From the NCBI GenBank assembly GCA_943704495.1, contig CALSCR010000231.1, positions 1 to 25,515 of the forward strand: a DNA stretch of 25,515 nucleotides. Reading direction: 5' to 3'. The DNA is from Pigoraptor chileana. Taxonomy: Eukaryota > Opisthokonta > Filasterea. Every line of letters begins with the position of its first letter. Position 1 is the first letter of the stretch. This document shows, one piece after another, positions 19,801 through 25,515 of the stretch. The notes under the pieces are model-generated. The model searched no databases and was not told the DNA's origin. It worked only from the letters and a program-made list of their open reading frames with translations. Made by a program: the position numbers and the translations under genes.

Positions 19801-22800
19801 ATGTGTGTGTGCATGCATTATATGATCAGGGGATGGATGCAAATCCCATGACGAATACAGCATGCACAAGGATACAAATGGCCACATGCGAGTTCCCGAT
19901 TGGATACCACCACAAAGGTATTATATCAACATGCTTGACGTCAAAGCGTCTTTTCAGTTTGCAGAGATGCCACACACACGGCACAGCGAAAAACTCATCC
20001 TTATCATCCTAAACATACCATAAATTAAGAATAAGATCAGCCCATGGCGTGCAACATGAGAGACGGAGGTCAGATTCCGATCTAACAAGCACTCTGACGT
20101 TCACGTGATATTCACGTGATAGCCCCCCTCCCCCGTCTGTCGACTATTGACGCAGCCACGGCCACCCACCGGATCCAACTTCCTCCAGCATGTTGACTGC
20201 TTCCCGCTCGATCTCAAGCGCGTCAAAATCCTTGCTCTCGAGCAGATTCTTCAAAAAGCCCTCGTGCATCTCCTTGTGTTTGTTGGCCCTCGCACGTACG
20301 TATGACCACCGCATCAGTGCGGCAAATATCACCAGCACCGTCACCGACACAACAACGGCGGCCGATATGGTGGCTGTCTGCACCGTTCTCCCACTCGTCA
20401 GCGCTTGACCAATCGAATCGCGCGTCGTGTTCAGCGGTATGGAAAGCGTCGCATTCTCATAGAGTCCGTCCGCAAGAGCACTTCTGTAGCTTGCGGGGAG
20501 CGTTCCAGCCCGTCCATGCGTGGTTCCATCGTCCAGGGCGGCGACAACGGCATAGTGGTATGTGATCCCCATGGAGACATTTCGGTCGTCGTAGAAACGG
20601 TCTTCGCGGTTCAACGAAGCGACGAACATCACGTGATCGGATTCATACCTCGTGCCCTCTCCACGATACACATCGTAGCGGAGAATGTAGCCGTTGGAGT
20701 CCGCAACTGTGCCCCACGACAGCCGCAGCACGCCCGGCGTGACCTCATACACACCGCTGATTTTGACCGCAGGGGGTTGGCCCGGCACTGCGCTCCGTAT
20801 CACCACAAAACGATCCGAAGACGAGACAACACTGTCGGGTGTTCGCACCTGGAGGCGGTAGCGGTATTCGGTGTCTGGATACAGGTCGCTGTCGACGAGA
20901 CGCGTAGTCTTTTGAAAGAAGGGCCGGATGAAGACCTCGCCAGTTTCTATTGCCTCGTAGCAAGCATCGTCGTCGGGGAGTAACGTATCCACACACAACT
21001 GGACAATTTCGACACGCGTCCGCTGAAGACGATACCTGTCAATGACGTGCAACATGGTGAAATTAGGCACACAATAGTCGCACACACACTCTCTCCCTAT
21101 CAAGATCATCGCAAACGAAGAAATAGACGAAAACCTTTTAAAAATGCGACCATGACACCGGAGCCAGCCAATAAAGAAGGGGTTTGCGTGAAAATAAGAA
21201 TTGACACGGATGATCGCGTTTGTAGAATAGTTTCAAAAGTTTCATGCATTCTCACCCGCAATCATTGCAGTTGGAGTTGTCCCACTCGAGAGTGACCGTC
21301 GTTGTCGTCACTGCGCCACAAAGCAAGCGAAAGCAAACAAAAGTGCGCTGTCATCAGTGAAAACCAGAACTGACTTTGATTGTGCTGACTGACACAGGCA
21401 TAACATTAGACAATCGGCACATGGACGGCGATCCAGATACACACGCACTTATTATGGCAATGCAAGCGCAACATACAGACACATTGCAATTTCAACACAC
21501 CTTCCTTTATCACGGGAGCAATCTCGGCCCTTATTTTCTGAGCAGACAGAGGATATACACACATGCACAGCAGCATTGAAACGCAAGTGCAGGAGTGGAT
21601 TCAGTCGTCGGCAAAAAAGCATGTGAAATGATTGTCATTGTTATGTCAATCCATTGCCATGGACAATTTTCGATGAAATTACTGCAATCAATTCCAGCAG
21701 ACACAGTGCCAAACAAGAGAGACACTTCTCACAGAACAAAACAAGCGGCGCAGGATTGGACATCGCGCACGTGTTATATAGTTCGTGTTTCAAATGCATC
21801 GACACACCCAATTCACAGGACGCACGCACGACAGGCAAGGTCACCAACCGGATTATTGCCAGAAATTAAAGTGAGCAGTTAAATACTCAATCAAAAGGGA
21901 TCAGCGCAGTGATTGCATTGAGCTCACCTTGTCACAAAACTCCCCCTCCCACCCCGGAAGGCAGATGCATCCAGTTCTGGGACTGCACGCCGCAATATTG
22001 AGGCAATTTGTGCAATTGCCAACACAGTGTGCGCCGTACGTGTCAAGGGCAGTAATGCTCCGTGCGTCGACGGGAGACGTGCCATTTGTTCCGCACGACA
22101 CTGAACATCTGGGGCCTGTCAGACCGGCGCGGCACATGCACGAATAGCATGTCGGAAAGACACATAGGGGGGTGTCGACCACTTTGTCAACGGGACAGAG
22201 AGAGAAGTTGCCGCCGGGATTGCCGGAGAAATCAATGAAGATAGCCTCGCCTCGCAGCCCGGCGAGCGTGGCGGAGCGAAACAGATCGTCGTCGATGGAC
22301 TCAATGAAATTGTTTCGGCATTGCCTGCGAAGGAAGGTGTTCAAGATACGCGCGCATGTGAATTACAAGTACTTCTTTCTTTGTTACTTTCGAGTTCGAG
22401 ACAGTGCACGGCGCAGCAAAATGGGAGACATGAAAGGGATCGCATCCATTCAATCGGTCACACCACAGAAGAGGTACGCTGACAGGTGTTGACGCTGATG
22501 GACGCATGTTGTCGTGTACTGTGTTGATACTGTGCGCTGTCAGTACACGGGACCAATACTCACATGTTCGTCAGGCGAATAAGACCGTCAAACAGACCGA
22601 GTGGCAAGGTAGTGATTTTGTTGTTATTGATGTTGCTGTGCAGATGCCACAATTGTGAGTCACAATTACAGAACAAACACGTCAGTATTTTTATAACAGC
22701 ATTCATGCATGACAGTATGAATTGAGCATACATCCGTCTGTCACCGGTGTTGTCAGATGTGAGAGTTAAGCCGACAAAAGAAGACAAGATGCACGTGCAC

Positions 22801-25440
22801 GAGTATCGCACAAGACATTAGCAGCCATTGAAGCAGCACTGAGGGTACGAGTTGGCTTACAGGGTTTCAAGTACATCGAGACCCTTAAAAACATTCCGGG
22901 GCAGTGTCCGCAGCTGGTTTGACTCCAGAATCCTGTCATGCGAAACAGCCATATGTCATGAGCGCAGGGATCATCGAAATCGTCGACACTGATTTGCATT
23001 GCCGAAAGTGACACGACAATGAACGGGGATGTGACAGAGGCCACTCGGGCGCACACATTAAAAAGTAATTTTTTCAACTCATCAGGGAGCACACGACATG
23101 ACACCCACAGCTAGTTTGGTCAGATGTGGATGCAAACAATGCGTGCCATGCATCCTCAACTATCATCATACATAGCTAAACAGCCGAATTCGAATCGAAC
23201 TCTGAGAACGTACGCACTACCCACAAGCACACAGACACACACACACACACACAATATTGCAAGCACACAGACACACACCAAGCCCCCATACTGACATGAG
23301 AAGCCAACGGAGACTTACAGAAATTTGAGGCTGGTTTTGACGTCCTTGAATGCGCGTTCGTGGATGTAAGATATCTTGTTAAGCGCGAGTCCCCTGTTGT
23401 GGCGAGATTATATAATTAATACAAACTCCTATATATATATATATATTTAGTGTGGGTGAGTCTGGGTGCGGTGTGTGCGCTCGTCACAACACTACATGCG
23501 CGGTGCAATGTTGTGTTTCCACACATCTGCATATATGAATGCGCACATACTATACATTCAGGTTGGAGCTTGAGTTCATGCCAGGCCTGTTTGGCACACG
23601 CTTTGGCCACTCACACATCCCAAAGATGTCACAAAGAATTAACATCCTCACAGCGTGCATGATATGTCATCGGCATCGAAGCATATGTGACGCCAAGGAA
23701 AGCCATTTTCGTGCAAAGTTCAAAAGCAACGCTTTTTTCTATCAGAATAGCGGGGAAAAGTGGCACACTGCATTGTAATTGCACATGGAGAGAGACACCG
23801 ACACTCACAATCGGCCTATTCTTGCGCCCCAAAAGGCTTTGCGAATACGCGCGATGCCATTGTTGTGGAGGTATCTGAAAGCGTAACACAATCACGGCAT
23901 GTGTGTGCCAGAGTCAGCCGGTCATGTCACGGATGTAATACAAATGGCCTCAATCAGGACTGAGTATGCGTGTGCGCACGCGTATGTGGGCGTGTGAGTG
24001 TGTATGTGCCTTAGTGAGCATGGATTTGGCTGACAAACTGTTCCCGAAACACTGCAGTAATAATCAAGTACTTCAAGTACTCACAGAGTGTCAATGGACA
24101 TGGCCGAAAACGTGTACGGTGCGAGATCCTCCCAGAATGGGTCGCTTGCATTGAGCCGACCTCCAAGCCGATTGAAGGCCATATCCCTGCGAGTTGGCAT
24201 TGTTTGGTTAAGAGAGGACAGAGTCAGCTAAAATTTGGCGTTACTGTGTCATCTGTAGTCCGCGTAGTCAGCTCAAAAGTATCCGATTGTGAGCATTACA
24301 GTCAATGCATAATTGCATGGTGTTACTTTGTTGTCTGCATTCTCAGGCGTCATGTTGGCAGACATGCGCATACAATACACGCACGGACTGTGCACACTCA
24401 CAACACTCGGATGCTGACGACTCGGGAGCCAAACGTCGCCCTGTCAAACGCAGTCAGCTGATTGGAGTCGACGCGCCTGTAACATTTGTTGTTGTCATAG
24501 GGTTAAACAAGAAGGGAAGAAAAAAACGGTTTGTGGAAAGGGAATGTCCGGAAGTGGGGACATTGTCAAAGGTGGACGTAGTTTTTTCTCATTCAAACCC
24601 ACAATTCGGATAACTTTGTGGTGCTCTCGAACAAATTCGGCGGAAGTAACGCTAAACGGTTCGACGTTAAAGAGCTGCGCGTGGATATCCATCAGCGGAC
24701 GGCAGAACAGCAATGCACATCACGTGAGCGACCGACACAAACAGTGAGCGAAAGTGAGGGAGTCTATGCTTAATCTCACACACACACACACATATATATA
24801 AGGAGAGTGTGTACAATATGTGAATGAATTAAGTTTGACACCCACAGTTTGACGAGGTTGGGACTGTTTGAAAACACATCGGCAGGCAGTGACGCAAGAA
24901 GGTTCCCGGTGACATCCCTGTGAGTCCATGCGTACATGCAGGATGCGTTAATGTGATATGTGTGTGTGTATATGGGGGCGGGGGAGGAGGGAGTGCGAAC
25001 GCCCAGCGTTAGTGTGGCTGCGTCAATATAATCGCATTTGGGTGTGCGCACGTGCATAAGTAGAGCATGGATTATGTGAACGTATTCACACATTTATGCG
25101 CACTTTCGACTTTCGCGAAATCAGTACGCAATTACAAATGCAAATGAAGATGATGGGCAACTCACAATGTTGTCAGTGTTGGAATGACTTTGACGAAGTT
25201 AATGTCGGTGAGGAAGCCCCGCATTACTTGCCTGCGTTTATGCAAATGCCATTATTCATAACACAAACGGCTTGTGAAAATTTGCGGCAGTCAAGTGCAT
25301 TCCCGCGCAAATACTTTTTCGCCCCCTCCCCCCTCCCCCCAAACGAGGAGACACGAAAATGCATCCCCATAATTCTGATGTGCTCGTAACCACCGCAGAC
25401 GGATAATGACATGACACTGGCAATAATCGACAGGCCAAAG

Positions 25441-25515
<75 letters not shown>
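16248..25515 (-). CDS. Receptor tyrosine kinase, LRR-EGF-FN3-TM-kinase (5' partial, 23 exons visible)
   Basis: Single-pass receptor tyrosine kinase; the N-terminus lies beyond the right edge. Exons, 5' to 3': 25231-25166, 24917-24846, 24674-24603, 24476-24402, 24186-24085, 23874-23809, 23393-23319, 22932-22861, 22635-22564, 22324-21928, 21537-21501, 21310-21256, 21035-20170, 19795-19713, 19549-19488, 19282-19234, 18952-18833, 18622-18576, 18402-18347, 17815-17730, 17546-17496, 17233-17204, 17030-16248. Phases agree at all 22 joins, giving about 1130 visible residues. Domain order: at least nine LRR units and an LRR C-cap, two EGF-like modules, two FN3 domains, TM helix, juxtamembrane segment, complete tyrosine kinase domain, and a 200-residue tail with five tyrosines. 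HRDLAARN and WMAPEC mark a tyrosine kinase, not a TKL or Ser/Thr kinase. The ligand is unknown. Introns longer than 300 nt (for example 18346-17816, 23808-23394, 21927-21538) hold nothing else that I can call. Confidence is lower for the first exon. Confidence 0.9.
17634..17711. repeat. TG/TGAG microsatellite, receptor kinase intron
   Basis: TG repeat with a GAGT tetramer stretch in the intron between the DFG and WMAPEC exons, ending about 18 nt from the donor at 17729. Confidence 0.85.
19143..19191. repeat. Heptanucleotide tandem repeat, seven copies of CACACAA
   Basis: Seven uninterrupted copies of CACACAA (TTGTGTG on the coding strand) in the receptor kinase intron 19233-18953. It is the only clean 7-mer array in the window. 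Confidence 0.95.
20170..21310 (-). other. FN3 domains, transmembrane helix and juxtamembrane segment
   Basis: Exons 21310-21256 and 21035-20170. The first FN3 runs from the microexon through VTLEWD, YRLQR and TEYRYRLQV. The second starts at PGQPPAVKISGV and includes LRLSWGTV, GYILRYDVYRG and ITYHYAVVAAL. N-x-S/T sequons occur (NVS, NAT, NTT). The TM helix is about 20377-20309 (TATISAAVVVSVTVLVIFAA), followed by the stop-transfer run RWSYVRARANKHK. The juxtamembrane part ends NMLEEVGSG at the first half of the kinase glycine loop. Confidence 0.85.
21501..21537 (-). other. 37-nt microexon joining the EGF and FN3 regions
   Basis: Predicted exon of 12 codons plus one base, encoding KIRAEIAPVIKE. 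It is bounded by CTCAG upstream and GTGTGT downstream. It converts the phase 0 end of the EGF exon to the phase 1 start of the next exon, and supplies the first strand of an FN3 domain that continues VTTTTVTLEWD. Without it the flanking exons are out of frame. Confidence 0.7.
21928..22324 (-). other. LRR C-cap and EGF-like modules
   Basis: 397-nt exon encoding 132 residues. It opens with the last LRR, passes into a cap-like segment (FSGNPGGNFSLCP), then two cysteine-rich modules. The first ends CMCRAGLTGPRC; the second has CVGNCTNCLNIAAC and ends CICLPGWEGEFC, the classic EGF C-x-C-xxGxxGxxC finish. Several N-x-S/T sequons (NFS, NGT, NCT) fit an extracellular location. Confidence 0.85.
22564..25231 (-). 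other. Leucine-rich repeat exon array of the receptor kinase
   Basis: Nine consecutive exons of 66, 72, 72, 75, 102, 66, 75, 72 and 72 nt, each encoding about one LRR (22-25 residues; the fifth is a 34-residue outlier) and each starting and ending in phase 2. Representative units are DVTGNLLASLPADVF, SLTSNRLALLPPNLF, GLALNKISYIHERAF, ILESNQLRTLPRNVF and NINNNKITTLPLGLF, matching LxxNxLxxLPxxxF. A tenth unit (NNFIESIDDDLF) opens the next exon and runs into the C-cap. LRRs give a curved extracellular surface for protein binding. The first unit (25231-25166) is the most degenerate and has a weak acceptor. Confidence 0.85.
25232..25515. other. Upstream part of receptor kinase gene, no confident exon
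   Basis: 284 bp to the window edge, read as intron. A minus-strand open frame here contains LDCRKFSQAVCVMNNGIC, which looks faintly EGF-like and runs into the AG/GC site at 25231. It also holds a C-rich run (G-rich on the coding strand) at 25322-25340 and the terminal CA repeat. I cannot place a supported exon. Confidence 0.4.
25441..25515. repeat. Long CA microsatellite at the window edge
   Basis: About 37 uninterrupted CA units running off the right end, in what reads as an upstream receptor kinase intron. It opens reading frames of VCVC type that are not genes. Confidence 0.97.

Larger units (their letters stand above)
16830..20187 (-). other. Tyrosine kinase domain (11 exons)
   Basis: All catalytic motifs are intact: glycine loop GSGEFGVVY, split by the intron at 20169-19796; ATP-binding lysine in CAVKTLKE; alphaC glutamate in EFVDEAKIM; hinge MLIVLEYVPHGSL; catalytic loop HRDLAARN; KVADFGLSR; tandem activation-loop tyrosines in NSYYRK; WMAPEC; SDVWSYGVTVWE; and RRCWQQAPASRPTF. 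The gatekeeper aligns to Leu (VLEY) rather than the common Thr. Active phosphotransfer to tyrosine is predicted. The activation segment and F-helix are cut into very small exons (86, 51 and 30 nt). Confidence 0.92.

Noticed and set aside
23000-23110. Minus-strand frame with LPDELKKLLF as an extra LRR exon
   Set aside because: It lacks splice sites in phase 2, and the LRR exons on either side (23393-23319 and 22932-22861) already join in frame.
25256-25515. VCVC-repeat open frames at the right edge
   Set aside because: They are translations of the CA microsatellite and carry no coding signal.

Overview
The window is nuclear DNA of a eukaryote with intron-rich, closely packed genes: six protein-coding genes and, by my splice reading, 53 spliceosomal introns in 25.5 kb. 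I see no tRNA or rRNA gene, transposon, CRISPR array or virus-derived element. A genuine receptor tyrosine kinase (HRDLAARN, WMAPE and DVWSYGV motifs) with metazoan-style LRR, EGF and fibronectin modules points to a holozoan. Short introns, short intergenic gaps and heavy TG/CA microsatellites suggest a unicellular relative of animals (choanoflagellate, filasterean or ichthyosporean grade). I cannot name the species from sequence alone.

Layout, left to right: (1) minus strand, 144-4997, replication factor CDC45, 14 exons, about 598 aa; (2) plus strand, 5662-7202, an unrecognised small multi-pass membrane protein, 6 exons, about 221 aa; (3) minus strand, 7616-9238, a membrane-anchored calcineurin-like metallophosphoesterase of TMPPE/YkuE type, 2 exons, 500 aa; (4) minus strand, 10041-11265, mitochondrial ADP/ATP carrier, 3 exons, 314 aa; (5) plus strand, 12205-15705, mitochondrial D-2-hydroxyglutarate dehydrogenase, 11 exons including one GC-AG intron, 539 aa; (6) minus strand, 16248 to beyond the right edge, a receptor tyrosine kinase with LRRs, LRR C-cap, EGF-like modules, two FN3 domains, one TM helix, a complete tyrosine kinase domain and a tyrosine-bearing tail; 23 exons are visible and the N-terminus is missing.

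The genes do not form an operon. CDC45 and the membrane protein share a 664-bp divergent promoter region with two E2F-like sites and two CACGTG boxes. The ADP/ATP carrier and D2HGDH, both mitochondrial, share a 939-bp divergent region with three regularly spaced TCACGTG boxes. Genes 2/3 and 5/6 converge tail to tail.

The item of most interest is the receptor kinase: nine LRR exons all start and end in phase 2, a 37-nt microexon joins the EGF region to the first FN3 domain, and the tail carries five tyrosines, two of them in YxN contexts. Exon models come from reading frames, GT/AG signals, phase agreement and recalled family sequences; no transcript or database search was available.
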